From DASYLJ01 sp964404165 (lineage in GTDB: Bacteria; Desulfobacterota; Binatia; DP-6): a stretch of DNA of 64,000 nucleotides. Below the pieces are notes generated by a model. It saw only the letters and a list, made by a program, of their open reading frames with translations, searched no databases and had not been told where the DNA came from. Location: the NCBI GenBank assembly GCA_964404165.1, contig CAYOIZ010000026.1:21895-85894 (forward strand), given 5' to 3'. Numbering within the stretch: the stretch's first letter is position 1; each line of letters begins with the position of its first letter. The translations under genes were made by a program, and so were the position numbers. This document shows positions 17,285 through 25,886 of the stretch, piece by piece.

Positions 17285-18079
17285 ATGCGGCGGGAGAAAT
17301 CCAACTACATCATCCAGTCCGTGTCCCACGCGTTGGACGTGCTGGAGCAGTTCTGCGAGCAGGCCGACGAGCTCGGCGTCACCGAACTCTCGAAGCGCCT
17401 CAAGCTCCACAAGAACAACGTCTTCCGCCTGCTCGCCACGCTCGAGAGCCGCGGCTACATCGAGCAGAACCGCGCCACCGAGAACTACCGTCTCGGCATC
17501 CGCTGTCTGCAGCTCGGCCAGAGCTACGTGCAGCACATGGGCCTGCTGCGCCAGGCGGGCCCGATCATGGCCGACGTCGTGCGCCAGGCGCGCGAGACGA
17601 CCTACGTCGCCATCCTCCGTCGCGGCGGCATCGTGCCCGTCGAGGTGCTCGAGGCCGACCGTCCGGTGCGTATCGTGTCGCAGCTCGGCGAGACGCTGCC
17701 GCTGCACTGCACCGCGGCCGGCAAGGCCATCCTGGCGTTCGAGTCCGACGACGACCTGAAGGCGCTGCTCCCCGAGACGCTGCAGAAGTTCACCGAGCGC
17801 ACGCCGACGGATCGCGCGACGTTGCAGGCCCAGCTGAAGAGCATCGCCAGCAGCGGCTACGCCATCGACATGGGCGAGTACGCGGAAGACCTGCGCGCCG
17901 TCGCCGTCCCGATCCGCGACTACACCCGATCGGTGGTCGCGACGCTCGCCGTCGCCGGCCCCGCCTACCGCTTCCAGGCCGAGCGCATCGACAAAGAGCT
18001 CGCCCCCCTGGCTCAGAAGGCCGGACGCGAGCTCTCGAGCCGCCTCGGCTTCGACCTGGGCAAGCAAGCGCAGGCGTAG
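17285..18079 (+). CDS. IclR-family transcriptional regulator
   Basis: 264 residues. The N-terminal winged HTH (about 8-70) reads IIQSVSHALDVLEQF...GVTELSKRLKLHKNNVFRLLATLESRGYIEQ. The C-terminal effector domain (about 85-255) contains LHCTAAGKAILAF and GYAIDMGEYAEDLRAVAVPI, the standard IclR small-molecule-binding signature. IclR regulators usually control neighbouring catabolic genes, often divergent ones. Here that is the dienelactone hydrolase/formyltransferase operon 199 bp away, the most likely target. The protein starts with ATG 17285 and has only a weak ribosome binding site (AGAGCGA). Confidence 0.93.
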   Translation: MRREKSNYIIQSVSHALDVLEQFCEQADELGVTELSKRLKLHKNNVFRLLATLESRGYIEQNRATENYRLGIRCLQLGQSYVQHMGLLRQAGPIMADVVRQARETTYVAILRRGGIVPVEVLEADRPVRIVSQLGETLPLHCTAAGKAILAFESDDDLKALLPETLQKFTERTPTDRATLQAQLKSIASSGYAIDMGEYAEDLRAVAVPIRDYTRSVVATLAVAGPAYRFQAERIDKELAPLAQKAGRELSSRLGFDLGKQAQA

Positions 18080-18216
18080 CGCACCCGGTCCGGACCCGGC
18101 GAGCATCCGCGGGTCGTCCGGGGAAGTGGACACCGCATCCGCCTCCGCGGACGCGGCGCGCAGGATCGCCATCGATCGTCGCTTCCCGACGATGGCGCGC
18201 CGCTTGCTCGCCGGGC

Positions 18217-21200
18217 ATGACGACGACACCGGCACGCAGGCTCGTCCGTTGGACGCTCGCGATCGTCGCGGCGCTCGGCTTGGCCGTCACCGGGTACACC
18301 GCGAAGTGGGTCGGGGAGACGCGCGCGTGCCTCATCACGGCAACGGCGCCTCGCGCCATGGTGAGCCTCGAGCTGGCGCGAAGCGCCGCCGAGGCGGCGA
18401 GCATCATGACCGAGTGGCGCAAGCCCCCTGCCGGGTGTGACGGTGGCGATGCGCTGAGGAATCTCGACCGCGACGAGGTCCTGATTCCCGTCTACAGCGT
18501 GACGGCCGTGCTCCTGGTCCTCCTCCTCTATGCTGCGGGCACACTGCCGGGCTGGCTGACGATCGCGACCACCGTCGCCGCCATCGCCGCCGGGCTGTGC
18601 GACCTGCGCGAGAACCAGTCCCTGTCGCACGTGATCGCCGCCGTCGACTTGCGGGCCGAGCTGATCCAGAGCGACGTCGCCTGGGCACGTGCGGCGGCGC
18701 AGACCAAGTTCGCGCTCCTCCTGGTCGTGCTCGTGGTGATCGTCACCGCCGGGCTGGCGGCCGTGCGACGCCACATCCATTCCCCCCGGGATGCCGCGCC
18801 CTCTCCCACTGGCAGCGAGCGGGAGGCACCGGGCCCCGCCGCCGGCGCATTCGCGAAGCTGGTCGCCGCCGAGGTCCGCGACATCAATCGGGCCTCGAAG
18901 CGCCCCCCAGGGTCAGACCCGGAGGTCGCCTGTCCCGATCGCGGCGAGCCGCGGGTGGCATCGCTGGGGCCCGACCTCGTCGGTCTGGCGCTGTCGGGCG
19001 GTGGCATCCGCAGCGCCACCTTCAATCTCGGGCTCCTGCACGGGTTGGCCCGTCTCGGAGCGCTCGCGCGGATCGACTACCTGTCCACCGTGTCGGGGGG
19101 CGGGTACGTGGGGAGCTTCTGGAGTACGTGGCTCGAGAGCCCGGCCAACAGCGACAAGACGCTCTGGCCCGAGAACGGCCACGAACGCGACGGCGGCGTC
19201 GAGCCCGAACAGGTTCGCCACCTGCGTGAATTCAGCCGCTTTCTCGCCCCGCGTGTCGGCTTCTTCGAGCCCGAGATGTGGCAGGCGGTGGTGGCATTGC
19301 TCTCGGGGCTGCTGCCCGCGTTCGCCGCCGCCACCTCGGTGATCGGCCTCGGCCTGGTCGCCTGGCTGGTGACGAACTTCTTCCTCGCCTGCCCCGACCC
19401 GTTGGCCGGGATGCTGACCGTCGTCGCGATCACCGGCGGCGTGCTCTTCGGCTTCGAGCGCTGGTGGGGAACGGGCGTGCGCCGCGACGACGAGGACGAG
19501 CGGGTCGGGACGTGGGTGAACCGGCGCAGCGCGATTGCAGGCCTCCTGCTTGCGGCGCTGGTCCAGGCCGGGTACGCGCTCACGACCGAGCGTCGCATCG
19601 CGTTCCTCGACGGCTGGTCGGTGACCGACGGCGAGCCCGTCGCGTCCGGCTACGCCGGCTGGTGGCAGCTCACGGGCATCGCGGGCTCGTCGTCGCCCGA
19701 CATCTGGCTGGTCAGCCCGCGCCTGTACGACCTCGCCGTCGTCTGGCTCCTCGCCGGGCTCGGGATGCTCCTCGTGCGCCCACTGGTCGCGCTGTGGCTG
19801 CGTTGGCTGGACGCGCGCGCAACGCCGGTGCCCTTGCACGACGCGATCTACCGGCGCGTCGGATTCCCCGCCTACGATCGCGTCGTGATGCGGCTTCTCG
19901 GCAGCGCGGTGGCCTGGGCCGCGGTCGCGACGATCTGGCACGTGAGCATCAACATGCGAGTGGCGGGGAACATGGCCGTCGCGTTCCTCGTCTCGGCGGG
20001 CTCGTTCGCCGCGCTCCGCAACTGGATCGGCGTGGCCTTCCGGACCGGACACCATCCCGGGCGGCTGGACTGGCTCAAGGCGCGACTCCCCGCGCTGCTG
20101 GCGTACGTGTCGATCGCGCTCATGGTGGGCGGCGTCGGCAGCCTCCTCATCGTCGCCGCGGGGGACGACTGGTTCGCCTGGTACGCGGCGACGATGCTGA
20201 TGGCGGTCGCCATCGTCATCATGCTGCTGATGGATCCGGCCGCCACCGGCCTGCACACCTTCTATCGCGATCGGATCGTCCGGGCGTACGGCGGCGCGGT
20301 GAACGCGCTCGGTCCCGGCATGCAGAGCAACGGGCAGAGCGATCCGCGCGCCGGCGACGACGTCCTGCTCACCACCCTGCCCGATCGCCCGCTCCACCTG
20401 GTGTGCTGTGCCGCCAACGATCTCAGCGGCGATCAAGTGGAGACGCTCGGACGCGGCGCGCGCAGCGCGGTCCTGTCGCGGCACGGCATCAGCATCGGCA
20501 ACGCCTTCGCCGCACTGCAGCTCACGCTCGGCTCCGCGGTGACCGCATCGGCGGCGGCGTTCAATTCGAACATGGGCGCCGCGTCCACCACCCTCGGTCC
20601 CGGCGTGTCGTTCCTGATGTCGGCGCTGAACCTGCGCCTCGGGCTCTGGGTCCCGAATCCGGCCGCCGACCGTGGCGCCCATGCCCGCCTGCTGCCGGGG
20701 GCGCTCTTCTTTCGCGAGATGTTCACGCTGACCCGCGCGGACAGGACCGCCGACGACGTCCACCTGTCGGATGGCGGCCACTTCGAGAACCTGGCGCTCT
20801 ACGAGCTCGTCCGTCGGCACTGCCGCTACATCGTCGTATCGGACTGCGGCGAGGACGGCAGCGTCGCGTTCGACGATTTCGGCAATGCCGCCCGGCGGAT
20901 TCGCGAGGATTTCGGCGTGCAGATCGACGTCGACCTGAGCGCGCTCCGGCCCGACACCGCGCGGCGATCGGGCCAGCACGTCGTCGTCGGCACCATCCAC
21001 TACACCGACTTCGACAAGGGCATCCTGCTGTACGTCAAACCCACCCTGACCGGCGACGAGCCGCCGGACGTGCTCCAATACGCAACCCGCAACGCGCGCT
21101 TCCCGCACGAGCCCACGAGCGACCAGTTCTACGACGAGGCCCAGTGGGAAGCGTATCGGAAGCTCGGCGAGCATTCTGCCTGCACCGTGTTCGGCTTCAT

Positions 21201-22377
21201 CGATCGCTATCGCCCGCTCGCGAAGGAGAGCATCTCCGCAGACTGGATATTCACCACGGCCCGCCAGGAGTGGTACCCGACCCCGCCCGACCTCGCCGCC
21301 AGGGTGCTGGAGATGACCGAGCGGTTCGGCGACGTCGAAACGGCGCTGCAGGAAATGCCCGACGCCACCATGCTCGGCGAGATATTCCCCGAGCTCGCGG
21401 TCGTCCGCCCGCAGGGCGTCACGCCCGACGCGTCGGCGCCACACGGCGCCGAGCACACCGCGCCGGCGACCGGTCGCGGGGACGACGGGGCGAACCTGGT
21501 CTGCGTGGTTCGGATGGCACAGCTCATGGAGGACGTCTGGACCCGGTGCCAACTCGATACGCACTGGAATCATCCGCTCAACCTCGGCTGGGTGAACTGC
21601 TTCGCGCGCTGGGCGATGGCGCCGACCTTCCGTATGTGGTGGCCGTTGCTGCGGCCGATGTACGGCCCGGGATTCCAGCGATTCCTGGACGAGCACTTCT
21701 GCGAGCTCGAGCACGACGGCATCCGGCCCGGACGACTCGTGGCACCGCCGCCCGACACCGACGGACTCGCGATGCGGTTGTGGCGAGACGGCCACGGCGC
21801 CGATCCGACGTCGGCGACCGACGACCTGTACTACTCCTACGAGGTCGAACTCGTCCCCCGCGGGGCCAACCCGGTCCTCATGCAGGTGGGCATCGTGCAG
21901 ATGCGGCAGGCGACCGATGCAGTCGGCCCGTACGTCTGGTGGAACAGCGACGATTTCTTCGTTCCACCGAGCCTGTGGGGGGCCGGGATCGGCGGCAGCT
22001 TCCTTCGGGCGTTGCTCGCGAAGCTCGACGAGGACGGGACGCGGGTCCGGGTGTACGTCGGCGCACCGATCGGGCGAAACGATCCTGCGTCCTGGGCCGA
22101 CCGCGTGCACTACGTCGAGTTCTACAAGAGCGCGGGCTTCCGGATCGGCAAGGAAGTGGACCTCCCCGGCGCAGGCGGCACGTGTCGCGCCATCTGCCTG
22201 GAGCGACTCGACGGCGCGGACCGCGCCGTCGGTCGATCCGCCTCTCCGCCGGATGGCCCTGGCGGCGGGGGCGGCCCGATTCCCCGCATGCCCTTCACCC
22301 CGGCATCGGCCGGCGGCCGGGACGGCGACGCCCCGTCGATCGGAACCGCCTCGCCAGGGCCCGCCCCGCCCAAATGA
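18217..22377 (+). CDS. Giant membrane patatin-like phospholipase with GNAT-like C-terminal domain
   Basis: 1386 residues from ATG 18217; the frame is open for longer upstream but codes for an unrelated gene region in another frame. Two or three membrane segments lie in residues 12-190. The patatin domain follows: oxyanion loop GLALSGGGIRSATFNLG (about 256-272), nucleophile S293 in YLSTVSGGGYVGS and catalytic Asp D852 in HLSDGGHFENLALY. About eight hydrophobic segments are inserted between nucleophile and Asp (about 335-680). Residues ~1180-1340 look like a GNAT acyltransferase: VPPSLWGAGIGGSFLRALL and VHYVEFYKSAGFR. The tail is Pro/Gly-rich. Patatins hydrolyse acyl lipids by a Ser-Asp dyad. 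The GNAT assignment rests on pattern only. No neighbour explains its role. Confidence 0.82.
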   Translation: MTTTPARRLVRWTLAIVAALGLAVTGYTAKWVGETRACLITATAPRAMVSLELARSAAEAASIMTEWRKPPAGCDGGDALRNLDRDEVLIPVYSVTAVLLVLLLYAAGTLPGWLTIATTVAAIAAGLCDLRENQSLSHVIAAVDLRAELIQSDVAWARAAAQTKFALLLVVLVVIVTAGLAAVRRHIHSPRDAAPSPTGSEREAPGPAAGAFAKLVAAEVRDINRASKRPPGSDPEVACPDRGEPRVASLGPDLVGLALSGGGIRSATFNLGLLHGLARLGALARIDYLSTVSGGGYVGSFWSTWLESPANSDKTLWPENGHERDGGVEPEQVRHLREFSRFLAPRVGFFEPEMWQAVVALLSGLLPAFAAATSVIGLGLVAWLVTNFFLACPDPLAGMLTVVAITGGVLFGFERWWGTGVRRDDEDERVGTWVNRRSAIAGLLLAALVQAGYALTTERRIAFLDGWSVTDGEPVASGYAGWWQLTGIAGSSSPDIWLVSPRLYDLAVVWLLAGLGMLLVRPLVALWLRWLDARATPVPLHDAIYRRVGFPAYDRVVMRLLGSAVAWAAVATIWHVSINMRVAGNMAVAFLVSAGSFAALRNWIGVAFRTGHHPGRLDWLKARLPALLAYVSIALMVGGVGSLLIVAAGDDWFAWYAATMLMAVAIVIMLLMDPAATGLHTFYRDRIVRAYGGAVNALGPGMQSNGQSDPRAGDDVLLTTLPDRPLHLVCCAANDLSGDQVETLGRGARSAVLSRHGISIGNAFAALQLTLGSAVTASAAAFNSNMGAASTTLGPGVSFLMSALNLRLGLWVPNPAADRGAHARLLPGALFFREMFTLTRADRTADDVHLSDGGHFENLALYELVRRHCRYIVVSDCGEDGSVAFDDFGNAARRIREDFGVQIDVDLSALRPDTARRSGQHVVVGTIHYTDFDKGILLYVKPTLTGDEPPDVLQYATRNARFPHEPTSDQFYDEAQWEAYRKLGEHSACTVFGFIDRYRPLAKESISADWIFTTARQEWYPTPPDLAARVLEMTERFGDVETALQEMPDATMLGEIFPELAVVRPQGVTPDASAPHGAEHTAPATGRGDDGANLVCVVRMAQLMEDVWTRCQLDTHWNHPLNLGWVNCFARWAMAPTFRMWWPLLRPMYGPGFQRFLDEHFCELEHDGIRPGRLVAPPPDTDGLAMRLWRDGHGADPTSATDDLYYSYEVELVPRGANPVLMQVGIVQMRQATDAVGPYVWWNSDDFFVPPSLWGAGIGGSFLRALLAKLDEDGTRVRVYVGAPIGRNDPASWADRVHYVEFYKSAGFRIGKEVDLPGAGGTCRAICLERLDGADRAVGRSASPPDGPGGGGGPIPRMPFTPASAGGRDGDAPSIGTASPGPAPPK

Positions 22378-22500
22378 CCTGACGCGCACGCGCCGCATGT
22401 GCGTGCAGGGGTCTCCTCGTCAACCTTGACTGCCCTACCCCCCCGTTGTACCCAATCCCGGTTTACCGTCCAGAATCCCCCCGCGCAGAGGAGACCCCCC

Positions 22501-23256
22501 GTGAAGATTCTCGTCACCGCGAAGCGCGTCCCCGACCCCGAAACCGTCCTCAAGGTCAACGCCGAGGGCACCGGTTTCGCCACCGACAACATCAAGTGGG
22601 TCGTGAACCCCTTCGATGAAATCGCCATCGAGGAGGCGCTCCGCATCAAGGAGAAGGTCTCCGGCAGCGAGGTCGTGCTCGTCAGCATCGGGCAGAAGGC
22701 CGTGCAGGAGCAGCTCCGCACCGGTCTCGCCATGGGCGCCGACCGCGCCATCCTCGTCGTCACCGACGACACCGTCGAGCCGCTCGGCGTCGCGCGCATC
22801 CTGCAGAAGATCGCCGACACCGAAAAGCCCGACCTCATCCTCATGGGCAAGCAGGCCATCGACGACGACTCGAACTGCGCCGGCCAGATGCTGGCCGAGC
22901 TGCTCGGTTGGTCGCAGGCCACCTACGCGTCCAAGGTGGAGCTCTCGGGCGACCAGAAGTCGGCCAAGGTCACGCGCGAGGTCGACGGCGGTCTCGAGAC
23001 CCTCGAGGTCACCCTGCCCGCGCTGGTCACCGCCGACCTCCGGCTCAACGAGCCGCGCTACGCCTCGCTCCCCGGCATCATGAAGGCCCGGAAGAAGGAG
23101 CTGAAGGAGATTCCCGTGGCCGACCTCGGGGTCGACGTCGCGCCGAAGGTCAAGATCGTGAAGCTCGAGACGCCGCCCAAGCGCTCGGCCGGCCGCAAGG
23201 TCGAGTCGGTGCAGGAGCTGGTGCGCGTCCTCCACGACGAAGCCAAGGTCATCTGA
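22501..23256 (+). CDS. etfB: Electron transfer flavoprotein, beta subunit
   Basis: 251 residues from GTG 22501, preceded by GAGGAG. Typical EtfB sequence: KILVTAKRVPDPETVLKV, NPFDEIAIEEALRIKEK, MGKQAIDDDSNCAGQMLAELLGW and GIMKARKKELK. EtfB binds AMP and, with EtfA, takes electrons from acyl-CoA dehydrogenases. The upstream 122-bp gap contains TTGACT (22426-22431) with only a poor -10 about 17-19 bases on, so the promoter is not firmly placed. etfA follows after 16 bp. No acyl-CoA dehydrogenase gene is in the window; the likely electron acceptor is the membrane Fe-S oxidoreductase at 28213-30306. Confidence 0.95.
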   Translation: MKILVTAKRVPDPETVLKVNAEGTGFATDNIKWVVNPFDEIAIEEALRIKEKVSGSEVVLVSIGQKAVQEQLRTGLAMGADRAILVVTDDTVEPLGVARILQKIADTEKPDLILMGKQAIDDDSNCAGQMLAELLGWSQATYASKVELSGDQKSAKVTREVDGGLETLEVTLPALVTADLRLNEPRYASLPGIMKARKKELKEIPVADLGVDVAPKVKIVKLETPPKRSAGRKVESVQELVRVLHDEAKVI

Positions 23257-23272
23257 GGAAGGATCGCGGATC

Positions 23273-24241
23273 ATGGGTAACGTTCTCGTCGTCGCCGAAC
23301 ATCTCCACGGCAAGTTTCCGAAGACCACGCTGATCGGCGTGGCCGCCGCCAAGGTCCTCGCCGAAAAGGCGGGGGGCAAGGCCATCGGCCTCGTCATCGG
23401 CCAGGGCGTCGATGCACTCGCGAGCGAGCTCGCCGAGTACGGCATCGACGTCGTGCAGGTCGACGGGGCGCCGTTCCAGCACTACGTCGCCGATGCCTAC
23501 ACAGCGGCCATCGCCGAAGTCGTGAAGCAGAAGGGCATCGAGTCCGTCGTCGCTACGGCCACCGCCGTCGGCAAGGACTTCATGCCGCGCGTCGCCGCGC
23601 GCCTCGGCGCGGGCATGGCGTCCGACATCAGCAGCATCGTCGACGCCAGCACCTTCGTCCGGCCGCTCTGGGCCGGCAACCTCTTCGCCACCGTCAAGGT
23701 CGAGGGCACGCCGCGCGTCGTCAGCGTCCGCGGCACGGCGTACGACGCCGCGGCCAAGGGTGGCGCGGGCACGGTCGAGAAGCTCGCCGTCACCCCCGAC
23801 GCCAAGGACACCCAGACCAAGTTCGTCGAGTTCGCCGAGACCAAGTCCGACCGCCCGGTGCTCACCGAGGCGGCCATCGTCTGCTCCGGTGGACGCGGCC
23901 TCAAGAACGGCGAGAACTTCACCACCTATCTCGAGCCGCTGTGCGACGCGCTCGGTGCCGCCATGGGCGCCAGCCGCGCCGCCGTCGACGCCGGCTTCGT
24001 GCCGAACGACCTGCAGATCGGCCAGACCGGCAAGGTCGTCGCGCCGAAGCTCTACATCGCCGCCGGCATCTCGGGCGCCATCCAGCACCTCGCCGGCATG
24101 AAGGACTCCAAGGTCATCGTCGCCATCAACAAGGACGAGGAGGCGCCGATCTTCCAGGTCGCCGACTACGGTCTGGTGGCCGACCTGTTCAAGGCCCTCC
24201 CCGAGCTCACCGACGAGGTGAAGAAGCTCAAGGCCTCCTGA
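23273..24241 (+). CDS. etfA: Electron transfer flavoprotein, alpha subunit
   Basis: 322 residues, usual EtfA length. The N-terminal domain starts VLVVAEHLHGKFPKTTLIGVAAAK, and the C-terminal FAD domain carries VCSGGRGLKNGENF, FVPNDLQIGQTGKVVAPKLYIA and GISGAIQHLAGMKDSKVIVAIN. It holds the electron-transferring FAD of the EtfAB dimer. The 16-bp gap to etfB with AAGGA before ATG 23273 shows one operon. It is followed within 11 bp by the GTG of the glycosylase gene and within 50 bp by a strong terminator. Confidence 0.96.
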   Translation: MGNVLVVAEHLHGKFPKTTLIGVAAAKVLAEKAGGKAIGLVIGQGVDALASELAEYGIDVVQVDGAPFQHYVADAYTAAIAEVVKQKGIESVVATATAVGKDFMPRVAARLGAGMASDISSIVDASTFVRPLWAGNLFATVKVEGTPRVVSVRGTAYDAAAKGGAGTVEKLAVTPDAKDTQTKFVEFAETKSDRPVLTEAAIVCSGGRGLKNGENFTTYLEPLCDALGAAMGASRAAVDAGFVPNDLQIGQTGKVVAPKLYIAAGISGAIQHLAGMKDSKVIVAINKDEEAPIFQVADYGLVADLFKALPELTDEVKKLKAS

Positions 24242-24252
24242 GCGGACGCCGC

Positions 24253-24897
24253 GTGGCCCGCGGCACCACCGACAGCAGCACCACCGACGAGCGGGCTCCG
24301 GCCCGCTCGTTTTTTTTGGCCCCGACGCTCCAGGTCGCGCGACGTCTCCTCGGCGCGACGCTGGTGCACGACACACCCGCGGGCCGTACCGCCGGGCGCA
24401 TCGTCGAAGTCGAGGCCTATCGCGGCCCGAAGGACCGCGCCGCACACAGCCGCGGCGGCCATCGGTCCCCGCGCAACGAGGTGATGTACGGCCCGCCCGG
24501 GCACGCCTACGTCTACTTCGTCTACGGCATGCACCACTGCGTGAACGTCGTCACCGCCCCGGCGGACGTCCCGGAGGCGATCCTCGTTCGCGCGCTCGAG
24601 CCGCTGGACGGGATCGAGCTGATGCGGAGGCGCCGCAGACTGCCCGCCGAGACGCCGGACTGGCGTCTCTGCCGGGGACCGGGCGCGCTCTGTCAGGCGA
24701 TGGGCATCGGACGGGCCGAGAACGGCAGCGATCTGTTGGGTGGGCCGCTCCGGCTCCTCCTGGGTGCGGTGGTCCCCGCGCGCCTCGTGGCGCGCGGGCC
24801 CCGCATCGGGGTCGCCTACGCCGGTGCGGACGCGCTGCGCCCCTGGCGCTTCGCGATCCGCGGCACCCCGGCGGTGTCGAACCCGCGTCTACGCTGA
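24253..24897 (+). CDS. mpg: 3-methyladenine (alkyladenine) DNA glycosylase, Mpg/Aag family
   Basis: 214 residues if started at GTG 24253. It excises alkylated purines in base-excision repair. Family motifs are clear: SFFLAPTLQVARRLLGATLVH at the N-terminus, VEVEAYRGPKDRAAHS with the catalytic Glu, YGPPGHAYVYFVYGMHHCVN and CRGPGALCQAMGI. The start is a puzzle: the only upstream candidates are GTG 24253 or a TTG at 24315 inside the conserved SFFL motif. Between them sits a perfect rho-independent terminator (24288-24317) whose T-run encodes the FF. The gene is 11 bp behind etfA. Its 3' end overlaps the convergent hemerythrin gene by 9 nt. Confidence 0.85.
   Translation: MARGTTDSSTTDERAPARSFFLAPTLQVARRLLGATLVHDTPAGRTAGRIVEVEAYRGPKDRAAHSRGGHRSPRNEVMYGPPGHAYVYFVYGMHHCVNVVTAPADVPEAILVRALEPLDGIELMRRRRRLPAETPDWRLCRGPGALCQAMGIGRAENGSDLLGGPLRLLLGAVVPARLVARGPRIGVAYAGADALRPWRFAIRGTPAVSNPRLR
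24288..24317 (+). terminator. Strong rho-independent terminator after etfBA, inside mpg 5' region
   Basis: A perfect 9-bp GC stem (CGAGCGGGC / GCCCGCTCG, 24288-24296 and 24301-24309) with a TCCG tetraloop is followed by eight T (24310-24317). It is the best intrinsic terminator in the window and ends the etfBA transcript 47 bp after the etfA stop. It lies within the coding frame of the glycosylase, whose conserved Ser-Phe-Phe codons supply the last stem bases and T-run. Confidence 0.85.
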
Positions 24898-25323
24898 CTC
24901 GGCCTGCTGCTGCATCTCGCGGGCGAGCTCGTTGCTCTTCTCCGCGCCGAAGCGCTTCTCCGCCATCGGGAACATCTCGTCCTCTTCCTCTTCGACGTGA
25001 TGCTCGATGAGCTCCTTCAGGACGGTCATCTTCGCCTCGAAGGTATCGGCCGCCGGATCGACCTTCGGCAGCTCGGCCATGACCAGGTCGACGACGTGAT
25101 GCTCCTCGATCGCCTCGAGCGTCATCTCCTCGGCCTTCTTGGTGCCGAGCTCACGCACCGCCGGATAGAAGACGTCCTCCTCGAGGGAGGTGTGGAGCTT
25201 CAGATGCTCCACGATCTCCACCATGAGGGCTCGGCGCTTCTTCGCGTCGTCGGTGCCCTCGACGTCCTTGAACAACTTCTTCACCTCGCGGTGCTGTTTC
25301 TTGAGCAGGTCGGTCGCCTTCAT
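24889..25323 (-). CDS. Hemerythrin HHE-domain protein
   Basis: 144 residues from ATG 25323 (MKATDLLKKQHREVKKLF); a GTG three codons earlier at 25332 would overlap the upstream stop as GTGA and is equally possible. All-helical hemerythrin-like domain with the diiron ligand pattern H11 in KKQHREV, LKLHTSLEEDVFYP, EEHHVVDLVMAEL and LIEHHVEEEEDEMFP. Such proteins bind O2, NO or iron, or act in oxidative-stress handling; the exact job is not set by sequence. It is the last gene of a four-gene minus-strand stress cluster. Its 3' end overlaps mpg by 9 nt. Confidence 0.9.
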   Translation of the reverse strand: MKATDLLKKQHREVKKLFKDVEGTDDAKKRRALMVEIVEHLKLHTSLEEDVFYPAVRELGTKKAEEMTLEAIEEHHVVDLVMAELPKVDPAADTFEAKMTVLKELIEHHVEEEEDEMFPMAEKRFGAEKSNELAREMQQQAESA

Positions 25324-25328
25324 GACGC

Positions 25329-25847
25329 TCACGCCGCCTTGGCTTCACCGCTCGACGCGATATCGTCGGCGCCCGCCGCCTCGAAGATGTTCTTGGCCAT
25401 GGTGGCCTGCTCACCGTTCTCGGTGTGCACCGAGATCAGGATGTTGCCCTCTTTCACCTTGCCCTCGTAGCGCTTCGCCTCGAATTCGGGGATGCCCATG
25501 CCGACGAGCGCGCCGGTGAGGCCACCGACCGCGGCACCGACGGCCGCGCCGCTGAGCGCCGCCACGATCGGACCAGCCGCGATCAGCGGGCCGACGCCGG
25601 GGATGGCGAGCGCACCGATGCCCGCGAGCCATCCGAGCGCACCACCGAGGACGCCGCCGGTGCCGGCACCGGTCGCGGCACCTTCGGGCGCCTTGGTGTT
25701 CTGCTCATGCGCGAAGTCGCGCGTGCCCGTCTTGTCGGGGAACAGCACCGAGATGTCGTTGTTGGAGAACTTGGCGGCCTTCAGGTCGCCGACGATGCGC
25801 TCGGCCTGGGCCTCGTTGTTGGCGATGCAGAATACGGCTTTCGACAT
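25329..25847 (-). CDS. General-stress protein 17M/YflT-like with glycine-zipper segment
   Basis: 172 residues. The N-terminal ~45 residues resemble the YflT/17M general-stress domain (KAVFCIANNEAQAERIVGDL, FSNNDISVLFPDK). The centre (about 55-120) is a Gly/Ala-rich hydrophobic glycine zipper (GAGTGGVLGGALGWLAGIGA, GAAVGAAVGGLTGALVGMG) likely to insert in or pack on membranes. The C-terminus (EGNILISVHTENGEQATMA) completes the alpha-beta fold. Members are induced by heat, osmotic or oxidative stress in other bacteria; the molecular function is unknown. It lies 5 bp ahead of the hemerythrin gene and 39 bp behind the BON gene. Confidence 0.8.
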   Translation of the reverse strand: MSKAVFCIANNEAQAERIVGDLKAAKFSNNDISVLFPDKTGTRDFAHEQNTKAPEGAATGAGTGGVLGGALGWLAGIGALAIPGVGPLIAAGPIVAALSGAAVGAAVGGLTGALVGMGIPEFEAKRYEGKVKEGNILISVHTENGEQATMAKNIFEAAGADDIASSGEAKAA

Positions 25848-25886
25848 TGTGATTCCTTTCGCGCGGAGACGACGCCCCGCGGTTGG

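Noticed and set aside
15907..18216. In-frame upstream extension of the patatin gene
   Set aside because: It would overlap the formyltransferase, hydrolase and IclR genes in other frames and has no domain content; ATG 18217 leads directly into a membrane anchor.
18913..22398. Open frame of 1161 codons opposite the patatin gene
   Set aside because: Composition is that of an antisense shadow; the plus-strand frame carries all patatin motifs.
22426..22456. TTGACT as -35 of an etfBA promoter
   Set aside because: No acceptable -10 at 16-18 bp spacing; only CCCAAT at 19 bp.
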